From assembly GCA_965242485.1 (NCBI GenBank), contig CBDESM010000003.1, positions 2,542,001 through 2,606,000 of the forward strand: a stretch of 64,000 nucleotides of DNA. Reading direction: 5' to 3'. A program made the translations under genes and the position numbers. Numbering within the stretch: position 1 is the stretch's first letter; each line of letters opens with the position of its first letter. Under the pieces are notes generated by a model, which did no database searches, was not told where the DNA came from, and saw nothing but the letters and a program-made list of their open reading frames with translations. Shown here one piece after another: positions 1 through 7,262 of the stretch. This DNA is from CBDESM01 sp965242485 (GTDB lineage Bacteria; Chloroflexota; Dehalococcoidia; Bin125).

Positions 1-186
1 GGAGCCAATCTGACCTACATTGCCGCTTTATGGAAGATGGCCGAGTTGGTTGCCGTGGCAAGCCAGCGGAATTCAGCGGCGATCATGAGGCTGCAACATC
101 TAGTCAATGCTGCTACAGCAGGGTCGGCGCTCAGCGCTCTGGGTCTCGTCTCTGCCGCCATTCTGGCGGCACTGGCACTTCAATGA
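1..186 (+). CDS. C-terminus of a membrane protein (partial)
   Basis: Frame 1 is open from the first base to a TGA at 184-186, giving about 61 residues of a protein that starts outside the window. The last ~28 residues form one hydrophobic alanine/leucine-rich segment that looks like a C-terminal transmembrane helix, preceded by a polar helical stretch containing WKMAELVAVASQRN. The layout (helical region with Y, W and N, then a final helix ending at the C-terminus) resembles the end of the three-helix membrane protein at 61364-61867, but similarity is only at pattern level. The 3' end overlaps the convergent gene at 131-604 by 56 bases. Function cannot be named from this fragment. Confidence 0.5.
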   Translation, partial: GANLTYIAALWKMAELVAVASQRNSAAIMRLQHLVNAATAGSALSALGLVSAAILAALALQ

Positions 187-604
187 CGCGGTCTTTCTTG
201 CGACGCCAGAACAGGCTGCCGCCGCCGATGGGCTCCAGTCGCAGCGTCACCGTGTCATGTTCCGGACCGTCCAGTTCGGGCGGGCGGCGGGTGCCGCGCT
301 CGCGCCATGTCTGGCGGCGGGGCTTCTCGTCGGCCATCGTTGACTCCGCTCTCAACTGCTCAGACGATTCTAGCGGATCGCTGGAAGGGATGGATGACTC
401 GGGCTCTTGGTCTCTTGTCCGCCGCCATTCTCGCGGTATTGGCACTTCGATGACACGATCTTCCTTGCGCCACCAGAACAGGCTGCCGTCGCCGATCGGG
501 CGGACCCGCAGGCGCGCGGTGTCGTACTTCGGGTCGTCCAGTTCGGGCGGGCGGCGGGTGCCGCGCTCGCGCCATGTTTGGCGGCGGGGCTTCTCGTCGG
601 CCAT
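131..604 (-). CDS. Internally duplicated hypothetical protein
   Basis: The protein has ~157 residues and consists of two near-identical ~70-residue units joined by an 18-29 residue acidic/serine linker. Each unit starts MADEKPRRQTWRERGTRRPP and ends with DRVIEVP-P-EWR. The ATG at 604 is preceded by GGAG at a good distance. The second unit's own ATG at 335-337 also has a GGAG at similar spacing, so the duplication copied gene plus ribosome-binding site, and the first copy now reads through into the second. Either one fused protein or two products may be made. No family is recognised; the small basic/aromatic unit could be a compact beta fold, but that is a guess. It overlaps the convergent gene ending at 186. 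Confidence 0.6.
   Translation of the reverse strand: MADEKPRRQTWRERGTRRPPELDDPKYDTARLRVRPIGDGSLFWWRKEDRVIEVPIPREWRRTRDQEPESSIPSSDPLESSEQLRAESTMADEKPRRQTWRERGTRRPPELDGPEHDTVTLRLEPIGGGSLFWRRKKDRVIEVPVPPEWRQRRDPER
131..604 (-). repeat. Direct tandem duplication of a ~70-codon gene
   Basis: Two copies (about 604-392 and 337-131, minus strand) are nearly identical at their 5' ends, including the GGAGTC ribosome-binding site, and diverge towards the middle. The stop codon of copy 2 (TGA at 131-133) has no counterpart in copy 1, which runs on into copy 2. Confidence 0.75.
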
Positions 605-658
605 GGCGGGACTCCGTATCGCGGCTGCTGGGGGCATTCTAGCGGGGCGGAAGGGTGG

Positions 659-1327
659 CTAGGTATCGCGGCGCTCCTGCTCGAACCAAGTGAGGCATTT
701 GGCGTAGACCGCTTGCGTGATCAGCTCGTGGCTGACGAGGTAGTTGAGGATCGCGTCGATGGTGAGCAGGTGGTGCAGCGCGATGCCTTCTTCGCGGAGT
801 CGGCGCTCGCCGCCGGCTTGGCGGTCGACGAGCACGAAGGCGTCGTGGACCATCAGCCCGGCCGAACGCAGCATGTCGGCGACCTGCAGGAGCGAGCCGC
901 CGCCGGTCATCAGGTCGTCGACGAGCACGACGGTCTGGCCGGGCAGGTAGTTGCCCTCGATCTCCTCGTCGATGTGGCGGTGCTGCGATTCGGGGTGCGG
1001 GTAGATCAGCGGCACGTTGGCGGTGAGCGAGAACGCGGTAGCGACATGCAGGCCGCCCATCGGCACGCCGGCGATCAGCTCGAACGGCGCGATGTGGGGA
1101 TGCATCATCCCGGCCAGCGTGCGAGTCTCCTCGGCCAGCAGCTCGCCGATGCGGCGCAGCGCCCACGGGTGCGAGATCAGGCGGCGCACGTTGATGTAGA
1201 CGGGCGAGTCCTTGGTCGCGCCGAGGTCGAACGCGCCGAAGAGGATCGCGCCGGAGTCCCAGAGCGCGCGGGCGAGCCAGAAGTTCGGCGGCTCCTGCTC
1301 CTGCGGCGGCCAGAGCGGGGTCGTCAT
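659..1327 (-). CDS. Orotate phosphoribosyltransferase-like PRTase
   Basis: This is a type I phosphoribosyltransferase of 222 residues. The PRPP-binding loop is clear (TVVLVDDLMTGGGS, about residues 132-145), and an upstream GVPMGG glycine loop fits the family. OPRTases convert orotate and PRPP to OMP in pyrimidine synthesis. The flexible catalytic loop, which normally carries an R-K-x-x-K-x-H pattern, reads YPHPESQHRHIDEEIEG and lacks the conserved lysines. The enzyme may therefore be a divergent OPRTase or an OPRTase-like PRTase with another base. It lies 22 bases downstream of the hydroxyacid dehydrogenase on the same strand and is probably co-transcribed with it. The fold is well supported; the substrate is less certain. 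Confidence 0.8.
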   Translation of the reverse strand: MTTPLWPPQEQEPPNFWLARALWDSGAILFGAFDLGATKDSPVYINVRRLISHPWALRRIGELLAEETRTLAGMMHPHIAPFELIAGVPMGGLHVATAFSLTANVPLIYPHPESQHRHIDEEIEGNYLPGQTVVLVDDLMTGGGSLLQVADMLRSAGLMVHDAFVLVDRQAGGERRLREEGIALHHLLTIDAILNYLVSHELITQAVYAKCLTWFEQERRDT

Positions 1328-1349
1328 GTCCTCAAGGGTAAGGCGCGGC

Positions 1350-2330
1350 TCAGCGGACCGCGGGCGGCGCCGGGTGTGGCAGCGGCCGGCCCTCCAGCGC
1401 CGCCCGCAGGTTGGCGACCGCGATGTCGGCCATCTTCGATCTGGTCGCGAGCGAGGACGAGCCGACGTGCGGCAGCACGATTACGTTGCGCATTCCAAGC
1501 AGCGGGCTGTCGGCCGGGATCGGCTCGACCGCCGTCACGTCCAGTCCAGCGGCGGCGATGGTGCCGTCCCGCAGCGCCTCGGCCAGTGCCGCCTCGTCGA
1601 CGATCGGCCCGCGCGCGGTGTTGACGAGGATCGCGTGCGGCTGCATCTTCGACAGGGCGGCCGCGTCGATCAGGCCGCGGGTTTCATCGGTCAGGGCGAT
1701 GTTGAGCGAGACGAAATCGGAGCCCGCGAGCAGGTCGTCGAAGCCCGCGTACTCCGCGCCGACCGCTTCGGCCTGCTCCGGCCTCGGCGTGCGGTTCCAG
1801 TAGCGCACGGTCATGCCGAAGCCCTGCGCGCGGCGCGCGACCGCCTGGCCGATCGCGCCGAAGCCGATGATGCCGAGCGTCGCGCCGTGCACGTCGGCAC
1901 CGGCCAGCTGCGTCGGCGACCAAGTCTTCCAGTCGCCGTTGCGCACGTAGTCGGCGGCTTCGACGAGGCGGCGGGCGCTGGCGAGGATCAGCGCCCAAGC
2001 CAAGTCGGCGGTCGTGTCGGTGAGCACGCCGGGCGTGCGGCCGACGGGGATCCCGCGCGCGGCGCAGGCGGCCGTGTCGATGTTGTCGACGCCGACGGCC
2101 ATCTGCGAGACGACCTTGAGGCCGGCGCCGGCCGCGTCGAGCGCTTCTTCGTCGATGGCGTCCGTAATCAGGCAGAGGATGCCGTCGGCATCGGCGGCGC
2201 CGGCGAGCAGGTCGGGACGCGGCGGCGGCGCGTCGCCGGGCCAGACGTCGACCTCGTAATCCGCATCGGCGAGCAGCGCCTGGAAGGCGTCGCCGGGCAG
2301 GTGGCGCGTCGCGAAGACCCGGTGCGGCAT
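1350..2330 (-). CDS. D-2-hydroxyacid dehydrogenase (glyoxylate/hydroxypyruvate reductase type)
   Basis: The 326-residue length is normal for the family. The NAD(P)-binding Rossmann motif GFGAIGQ lies near residue 155. The catalytic Arg is in NTARGPIVDE, the Glu in the DVTAVEP segment and the catalytic His in LPHVGSSS. Members reduce 2-keto acids such as glyoxylate or hydroxypyruvate with NAD(P)H in the cytosol. The usual D-V-F/Y-x-x-E-P motif reads DVTAVEP, a small deviation. The gene sits between the DUF169 gene (18 bases upstream) and the PRTase gene (22 bases downstream) on the same strand, which suggests one transcript. The exact 2-keto acid substrate cannot be read from the sequence. Confidence 0.9.
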   Translation of the reverse strand: MPHRVFATRHLPGDAFQALLADADYEVDVWPGDAPPPRPDLLAGAADADGILCLITDAIDEEALDAAGAGLKVVSQMAVGVDNIDTAACAARGIPVGRTPGVLTDTTADLAWALILASARRLVEAADYVRNGDWKTWSPTQLAGADVHGATLGIIGFGAIGQAVARRAQGFGMTVRYWNRTPRPEQAEAVGAEYAGFDDLLAGSDFVSLNIALTDETRGLIDAAALSKMQPHAILVNTARGPIVDEAALAEALRDGTIAAAGLDVTAVEPIPADSPLLGMRNVIVLPHVGSSSLATRSKMADIAVANLRAALEGRPLPHPAPPAVR

Positions 2331-2348
2331 CGTGCGCGCGCTTCCGTC

Positions 2349-3074
2349 CTAGCCGAAGCGGGCTTTGTCTTCGGCCGCGTAGCGGGCGACCGCGTTGTCG
2401 GCGGCCGCGGTTTCGGCCAGGCGCTCGATCAGGCCGGGCAGCTGGCCGGCGGGCACGGCGCAGGTCATCTCGCTGTTCGGCATGTCGGTGCGCACGCGCG
2501 AGAGCTGGCAGCCGACCGAGGCCGCGGCTTCGCCCTGCTCCTTGGCGATGGCGACGATGTGGCACTGCGGCTTGCCCTCGATCCGCAGCTGCGGGAAGGC
2601 GTCGTGCAGCACCATCAGCTGCCGGCCGGTGATCCGCAGCAGCACCACGTCGGGGTCGACCGGCGTCTCGCGCAGCGGCCCGTAGGTCACCGAGGCCGGC
2701 TGCTCCGCCACGACCGGGATCGCCATCGCGGTTTCGGCGTCGACCCAGCCCGATTCGAGCAGCGCGCCGACGTCGCCGTTCTCGAGCACGTCGCCGAGCT
2801 GGACGAAGCCGTGCGTGACGGAGCCGACCGAGCAGTTGGCGTGGTCCTGGGCGACGGTCGAGAAGGTGCGGTCGGCGGCGTGCATCCAGAAGACGCAGCC
2901 CGCCGGCACGCGGCCGGTGCGCCCGTCGGCGGCGGGGGCCGGCATCGGCTCGTCGAACGGGGCCGGCCCGTCGGGGACGGCGTCGTGGAAGCCGATCGCG
3001 ATGGGCTGGTTCGCCAGCCCCAGCGCCGAGCTCAGCTGCTCGGAAAGTCCGGCCCAATCGGCGGTCGTGGCCAT
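2349..3074 (-). CDS. DUF169 family protein
   Basis: The 241-residue protein matches the DUF169 (COG2043) pattern. It has an N-terminal helical segment with PIAIGF, then conserved cysteines in AGCVFWM and HANCSVG, a G-Q-L-M-V-L segment, and a late conserved block with CQLSRVRT and SEMTCAVP. The family is uncharacterised biochemically. Its conserved cysteines suggest metal or cofactor binding, and members are often near redox or one-carbon genes. Here it leads a three-gene minus-strand cluster with the hydroxyacid dehydrogenase and PRTase. No signal peptide or membrane helix is seen, so it is probably cytosolic. Family assignment is from memory of the motif pattern. Confidence 0.8.
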   Translation of the reverse strand: MATTADWAGLSEQLSSALGLANQPIAIGFHDAVPDGPAPFDEPMPAPAADGRTGRVPAGCVFWMHAADRTFSTVAQDHANCSVGSVTHGFVQLGDVLENGDVGALLESGWVDAETAMAIPVVAEQPASVTYGPLRETPVDPDVVLLRITGRQLMVLHDAFPQLRIEGKPQCHIVAIAKEQGEAAASVGCQLSRVRTDMPNSEMTCAVPAGQLPGLIERLAETAAADNAVARYAAEDKARFG

Positions 3075-3174
3075 GTGGAGTGCCTGTCTAGTCGGGAATG
3101 CGCGCGCGGGCGAATGCTAGGCGAGCGGCGCAGCGCGGGCAATGGAGCGGATGCGGGCGGACGCCGGCGCGGGG

Positions 3175-5214
3175 TCAGCCGCCGAGCCAGACGGTGTCGG
3201 AGGGGGCGAGCTCGAATTCGCGCGCGCCGGGCAGCGGCTCGTCGCCGGGGCCGCGCGAGTAGCTCAGCCACTGGAACCCGTTCCACAACGCGACCGAATT
3301 GATGCCGCGGTCGCGGCGGAGGCTGCCGAAGAGCTCGGCGATCTGGCAGCCGGCCGGGCCGAGCCAGGTCGCGAACGAGCCCGGCTGCAACTTCGAGAAC
3401 CCGGTCGTTTCGCAGGAGGGCGGGCGCATCGCGCGGCGGGCGTCGAAGAGGTAGGTGGCCGTCGCGCTGGCCGGGTCCCCGGCCGCGATCAAGATCGCGG
3501 CGACGTCCTCGTCGACGACGACCAGCTCGGCGCGGAGGGCGCCGCCGTCCGTCTTGCCCGTGCCCCCGCGCGGGGCGAGGATCTGCACGACCCTGGCCTG
3601 GCCGCGCGGCTGCGGGCGGATCGAGGCGGGCGTGCCGTCGGCGACGGGGACGCCGGTCCGGTCGAGCACTTCCAGCAGCAGGGTCAGCGTCTCCCCCAGC
3701 GCGCGCGTGCCCGTTTCGCTCACGCGGATCGAGGCCGGCGGCCCCGCGAGGTTGAACAGCGCGTCGCCGCGCGCGCCGCCCGCGGCCACGGAGGCGGCGT
3801 AGGTCCCCGTGGGCAGCGGCGACGCGGCCGGGGCCTCGACGTCGATCTCGAGCGCGCAGTCGAGCCGCTCCTCGTCCGCGCAGCGCACCGACGCGATCAA
3901 CCCGCCGGCGACCGTTTCCCCGTCGGGGCCGGAGACGCCCGCGACGTGGGCCTGCGCGGGCAGCGCGGTCGTGCGGCCGGCGGCGTCCACGGATGCGAGC
4001 GGGATCGCGGCGGAGTCCCGCGCGCCCCCGCCGGCCGGCGCATCATGGTTGAGCAGGTAGCCGATCTTGCTGAACTGCAGCTGCGCGACCGGGCCGGACA
4101 CGCCGAGCGAGAGGGTCGCCGCCTGCACCAGGCGATCGGGCGTCGAGATGCTGGCGGTGATCCCGACCGTGCCGATCTGATCGGGCGCAGTGAACGTCAC
4201 CGGCAGCGCCTTCAGCAGCGACGGCGAGATCCGCGCCGCTTCCCGCAGCGCGTCGCCTTCGAGCACGCAGGCCGGGGCCGGCTCGTCGCAGAAGCCCGCT
4301 ACCGAGAGGAAGCCGCGCGACGCGCGCAGGGTGATCGCCAAGATCGCCCGCGCCGACGCCGCCGCGCCGTTCTCGTTCAGCACCGCGAGCTCCAGCGCGG
4401 CCTGCCCGCCGCGGCCGACGCCGCCGCGCGACGGGTCGGCGAGCGAAAGCGCGACCGAATCGACCTGCCGGATGCGGCGCACCTCGAACGATTTCGCGCC
4501 GAACACCGCGTCGACGGCGCCGGTGCGCAGCAGCTCCACGCGCGTCTCCGCCTCCCCGTCCCCGCGGTCGGCCAGATCGAAGCGCGCCCAGAACCGGCCG
4601 TTTTCGCCCGCCGGCGCGACGTTGCCGATGATCTCGATCGGCGCCGACGCGTCCTCGGCGGCGCTGAGCACCGGCGCGGCCCCGCGCTCGTCGGCGATCC
4701 AGCAGGTCGCGACGGCCTCATCGAGGCGCTCTTGGGCCGCGTTGCAGGCGAGGTTGGGGTAGGCGCTGCCCTCGCCGACACGCAGCCGGCGGCCGCCGTC
4801 GGCCCAGACCGCCGGGCCGCGCAGCTGCAGGAACGATGCGGCGGCGGAGATCGGGTTGGCGAACGTTTCGGCGTCCCCGGAGAGCGAACACTCGGTTTCG
4901 GCGGGATCCGGCTCCGGCCCGGCCGGGGCGGAGAACGCGCACCAGTCGTCGATGCTGCGCCCGTCGCCGGAGCGGATCGTGAAGCTGAAGCCGTAGCGGA
5001 CGCGCACTTCCGGGTCGCCCGGCTCGATGATCTGGTCGGCGTCTTCGGGCAGCGCGGCCCACGCGGCCGGAGCCGACGCCAAGCCGGCCTCCTGGGCGCG
5101 CGCAGGCCCGGACGCGCCGGCGCAGAGCGCGGCCGCGATCAACAGGAGCAGCAGGCGGCGTCCGCTCGGCACGGCGCAATCCGTCCACTCGGGCGCGCGT
5201 CCCGATGCGCGCAT
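3175..5214 (-). CDS. Large secreted protein with Ig-like repeats, paralogue of the 39 kb protein
   Basis: The ATG at 5214 gives 679 residues. A GTG at 5172 would give a more typical signal peptide (RRLLLLLIAAALCAGASG, then ARAQ), so the start is uncertain. The long beta-rich body contains Ig/invasin-like segments such as EVLDRTGVPVADGTPASIRP and cysteine pairs (CADEERLDC). The last ~90 residues form a distinct domain with a C, then WLGPAGC, then NGFQWLSYSRG, and finally VWLGG at the very end. The same arrangement ends the secreted protein at 39049-41085, and both share the VPVADG/RPVADG segment. It is probably an exported surface or adhesin-type protein. No sortase motif or membrane anchor is seen. 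Confidence 0.8.
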   Translation of the reverse strand: MRASGRAPEWTDCAVPSGRRLLLLLIAAALCAGASGPARAQEAGLASAPAAWAALPEDADQIIEPGDPEVRVRYGFSFTIRSGDGRSIDDWCAFSAPAGPEPDPAETECSLSGDAETFANPISAAASFLQLRGPAVWADGGRRLRVGEGSAYPNLACNAAQERLDEAVATCWIADERGAAPVLSAAEDASAPIEIIGNVAPAGENGRFWARFDLADRGDGEAETRVELLRTGAVDAVFGAKSFEVRRIRQVDSVALSLADPSRGGVGRGGQAALELAVLNENGAAASARAILAITLRASRGFLSVAGFCDEPAPACVLEGDALREAARISPSLLKALPVTFTAPDQIGTVGITASISTPDRLVQAATLSLGVSGPVAQLQFSKIGYLLNHDAPAGGGARDSAAIPLASVDAAGRTTALPAQAHVAGVSGPDGETVAGGLIASVRCADEERLDCALEIDVEAPAASPLPTGTYAASVAAGGARGDALFNLAGPPASIRVSETGTRALGETLTLLLEVLDRTGVPVADGTPASIRPQPRGQARVVQILAPRGGTGKTDGGALRAELVVVDEDVAAILIAAGDPASATATYLFDARRAMRPPSCETTGFSKLQPGSFATWLGPAGCQIAELFGSLRRDRGINSVALWNGFQWLSYSRGPGDEPLPGAREFELAPSDTVWLGG

Positions 5215-5247
5215 TGCAGTCCGGCGGACGGCTCGCCGCGCTCGCGC

Positions 5248-5340
5248 CTAGGCGAACGCCCCCGCGATGATCAGCGCGGTCGCGCCGATCCCGACGAGGA
5301 CGGCGGCAACGGTCAGCAGGCGCTTCGCGTGTAGATGCAC
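5248..5340 (-). CDS. Possible 30-residue single-helix membrane peptide
   Basis: A GTG at 5340 opens a 30-codon frame ending in TAG at 5248. It has a short basic start (HLHAKR) followed by ~22 hydrophobic residues (LLTVAAVLVGIGATALIIAG). An in-frame stop lies just upstream, so the start cannot be much earlier. It lies 33 bases upstream of the secreted protein's ATG on the same strand. There is no strong Shine-Dalgarno sequence, and such a short frame could arise by chance, so confidence is low. Confidence 0.3.
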   Translation of the reverse strand: MHLHAKRLLTVAAVLVGIGATALIIAGAFA

Positions 5341-5472
5341 GCCAAGACTCTACGAATCTCCCGATCCCCTTGTTCCCGATTCTCGTAAACGCCGTGCCGC
5401 GCCCTCAGCCTGCGCCGACTCCCGCTTCGCCCCGCTCACGCGCCGCCGCCAAAGCACGGAGAAGGCCGCTGG
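5341..5472. other. Intergenic stretch with no recognised gene
   Basis: Apart from the possible 30-codon peptide at 5248-5340, nothing protein-like is visible between the secreted-protein gene (start 5214) and the signal-peptide remnant at 5493. No RNA gene or hairpin terminator was recognised. Confidence 0.4.
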
Positions 5473-5492
5473 TCATCGTCGCCCTCCCAAGC

Positions 5493-5688
5493 TCAGGCGA
5501 CGACAAGCCGCTCGTTCCCCGCCCTGACCATCATCAGCGCCATCCGCGCCTGCCCCTGCGCCGCCGTCCAGAGCAGCACCGGCAGCGCACCCGCTACGCC
5601 ACCGCTCCGCAGACGAGTAGTCAAAGAGATCGCGTCCTCCGCAGGCGGCGGCACAACCTTGATCTGCCATACGATCATCGCTCAGCAT
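5493..5688 (-). pseudogene. Degenerate duplicate of the neighbouring gene's signal peptide
   Basis: Read on the minus strand from about 5678, this stretch aligns residue by residue with the start of the FN3 protein next to it. DAISLTTRLRSGG followed by VAGALPVLLWTAAQGQA corresponds to the neighbour's MASAARLRWAG followed by MAVALMALLWATAAQAQ. Upstream DNA is also shared (see the direct repeats at 5657-5697 and 7161-7201). The original ATG has changed (GCGATC in place of GCGATG) and no domain follows the signal region. I infer the remnant of a duplicated secreted-protein gene whose body was deleted. Confidence 0.6.
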
Positions 5689-5697
5689 CGGTTCCCC
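5657..5697. repeat. Direct repeat copy A
   Basis: About 40 bases, with the invariant core GCCATACGATCATCGCTCA flanked by CCTTGA and GGTTCC, recur at 7161-7201. Both lie just upstream (minus strand) of a signal-peptide sequence, and this copy also contains the stop codon of the FN3 gene (5682-5684). Confidence 0.75.
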
Positions 5698-7133
5698 AGA
5701 TGAGTGTCACGCGGCCGCGTGAACATCTGGCTGATCACCAGCTCCCCGGGTTCCGGGATGCCTTGATAATCAAGCGGACCTTGCCTTGTTGCACCGCTAG
5801 ATGTTGGTAATGTGGTGACAAACACTTCCTCCCAGTGATCTTCAACTCCCCGCTGAGTGATACGGAGTCGATAAGTCGTATTTGGCTTGATCCGCCCGTA
5901 GAGAGCGTTGCCGACAGTAGTCCAAACAGTATCAGCATCGGCGGGAATCCCGCGGGTATCTATGAGAAGCCCATCAAAATACTCATCAGTTGACACCAAG
6001 CGCAGTGTCAAGCGCCAGTCCTCCTGCTGATCGGGCTGTGGCGGATCCCAGCGGACGGTGATCGAGTTGCGAGTGGACGTTACGCGAATATTCTTTGGTC
6101 CTCGTGCGGGTGGGGTCCAACCCTCAGGTGCGACTTTGGTACGTACCGTCGCACGCGCATCGAGATTCTCCGCGTCAGGGACATAGCCCTCCGACATGGC
6201 AAGGGAGAATATTCGTACCGTGATCTGATATTCTTCATCGGGTGAGAGGCCGTCGATCAAGATTGCGTGGCGTCCTTCTTCACCGTTTTCCAGATACATT
6301 TCCGAAGTGGTGCCGCGTGGTCCCCGTATCTCAATGTAACCGCCACCTGATTGCGGTTGTCGATCAAAGCGGACCGTCATGCTGTCATGGCTGGCATCCA
6401 CCGAAAGATTCTGGGGTTTTCCCTCTGTGCGGAATTTTTGCGATGTACTCCAGTTCAACCGGTTCGGTGTATCGATCTCAAACGGATGCCGCACCGCCGC
6501 GACGGCGAATTCCCATTCTTGCCTCGTCGACCGTGAGATCCGATGTATATGATAATCGCCTATCTGCCTGGATTCGACGGCTTCCGTTGTCCATTCAGCG
6601 TCACCGACCGGCCGCGTCCGCAGGGCGTATGCGATATGGAGTTGATCGGCGTTGAGCGGGGATTGCTCACCAGCTCCCGCGACCGTATCCCATGCGATCT
6701 GGACGGTCGAAAGAGTGATGGCGAAGCGCGCGTTGGCTGGAGCCGGCAGGGCTTCGGCACGTGGCACGCGGATTGAGGCGGACTTGATCGTGCCGCGGCC
6801 GTCGCGGAGGAAGCCGGTGATGACGGCGTCGCGTTGGGATTCGTCGATCTCGCCGTCTGCGGTGCGGGGGATCAGGCCGCAGTTGACCTTGGTGGTGCCA
6901 TCAAGTTCGGCGGCTGGAGCGCCGTTGATCTGGAGGCTCAGCGGGCTGGTGCCGCCGCTTGCGGACCAGCGGATCTCGGTGAACGTGCCTTCGGTGCAGA
7001 GTTCGCGGGAGGATTCGAGCGAGAAGCGCAGCTCGGGCGCGGGCCGCTCCTGCGCCTGCGCAGCCGTCGCCCAGAGCAGCGCCATCAGCGCGACCGCCAT
7101 GCCGGCCCAACGCAGTCGAGCAGCCGAAGCCAT
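5682..7133 (-). CDS. Secreted fibronectin type III-like protein
   Basis: The ATG at 7133 is preceded by GGAGG eight bases upstream, which makes it a better start than the in-frame codons up to 7190. The ~483-residue product has a signal peptide (MASAARLRWAG, then MAVALMALLWATAAQA, cleavage near AQA-QE). An N-terminal Ig-like region with one CTEG cysteine and a later C follows, then about three FN3-like modules: around residues 135-240 (VQIAWDTV), 245-345 (LSVDASHDSMTVRFD) and 350-460 (SITVRWDPPQPD, ending TYRLRITQRG). Such proteins bind polysaccharide or other proteins outside the cell. G+C is visibly lower than in the flanking genes over about 5700-6700. The stop codon sits inside the repeated sequence that precedes the neighbouring decayed copy. 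Confidence 0.85.
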   Translation of the reverse strand: MASAARLRWAGMAVALMALLWATAAQAQERPAPELRFSLESSRELCTEGTFTEIRWSASGGTSPLSLQINGAPAAELDGTTKVNCGLIPRTADGEIDESQRDAVITGFLRDGRGTIKSASIRVPRAEALPAPANARFAITLSTVQIAWDTVAGAGEQSPLNADQLHIAYALRTRPVGDAEWTTEAVESRQIGDYHIHRISRSTRQEWEFAVAAVRHPFEIDTPNRLNWSTSQKFRTEGKPQNLSVDASHDSMTVRFDRQPQSGGGYIEIRGPRGTTSEMYLENGEEGRHAILIDGLSPDEEYQITVRIFSLAMSEGYVPDAENLDARATVRTKVAPEGWTPPARGPKNIRVTSTRNSITVRWDPPQPDQQEDWRLTLRLVSTDEYFDGLLIDTRGIPADADTVWTTVGNALYGRIKPNTTYRLRITQRGVEDHWEEVFVTTLPTSSGATRQGPLDYQGIPEPGELVISQMFTRPRDTHLGNRC

Positions 7134-7160
7134 CGCGCACCTCCGCGGCCGGCAGCGCGG

Positions 7161-7201
7161 CCTTGAACTAGCCATACGATCATCGCTCAACGTTGGTTCC
7201 C
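7161..7201. repeat. Direct repeat copy B
   Basis: Partner of the repeat at 5657-5697, sharing the core GCCATACGATCATCGCTCA. It lies upstream of the FN3 gene's ribosome-binding site and probably belongs to its leader. Confidence 0.75.
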
Positions 7202-7262
7202 TAGCCGCGTTCCCGCGCTGGGGGAGGGCGCGGGAGACGAAGGCCGAGGGCGCGGACGGGAT

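Noticed and set aside
30..662. A 210-codon plus-strand frame over the duplicated small gene
   Set aside because: It is arginine/serine-rich shadow sequence. The minus-strand frame has ribosome-binding sites and a conserved repeated unit.
1212..3302. A ~700-codon plus-strand frame opposite the hydroxyacid dehydrogenase and DUF169 genes, and similar ones at 3142-5334, 11221-12783, 36227-38323 and 53036-55141
   Set aside because: All are antisense or out-of-frame shadows of recognised genes with biased composition and no domain.
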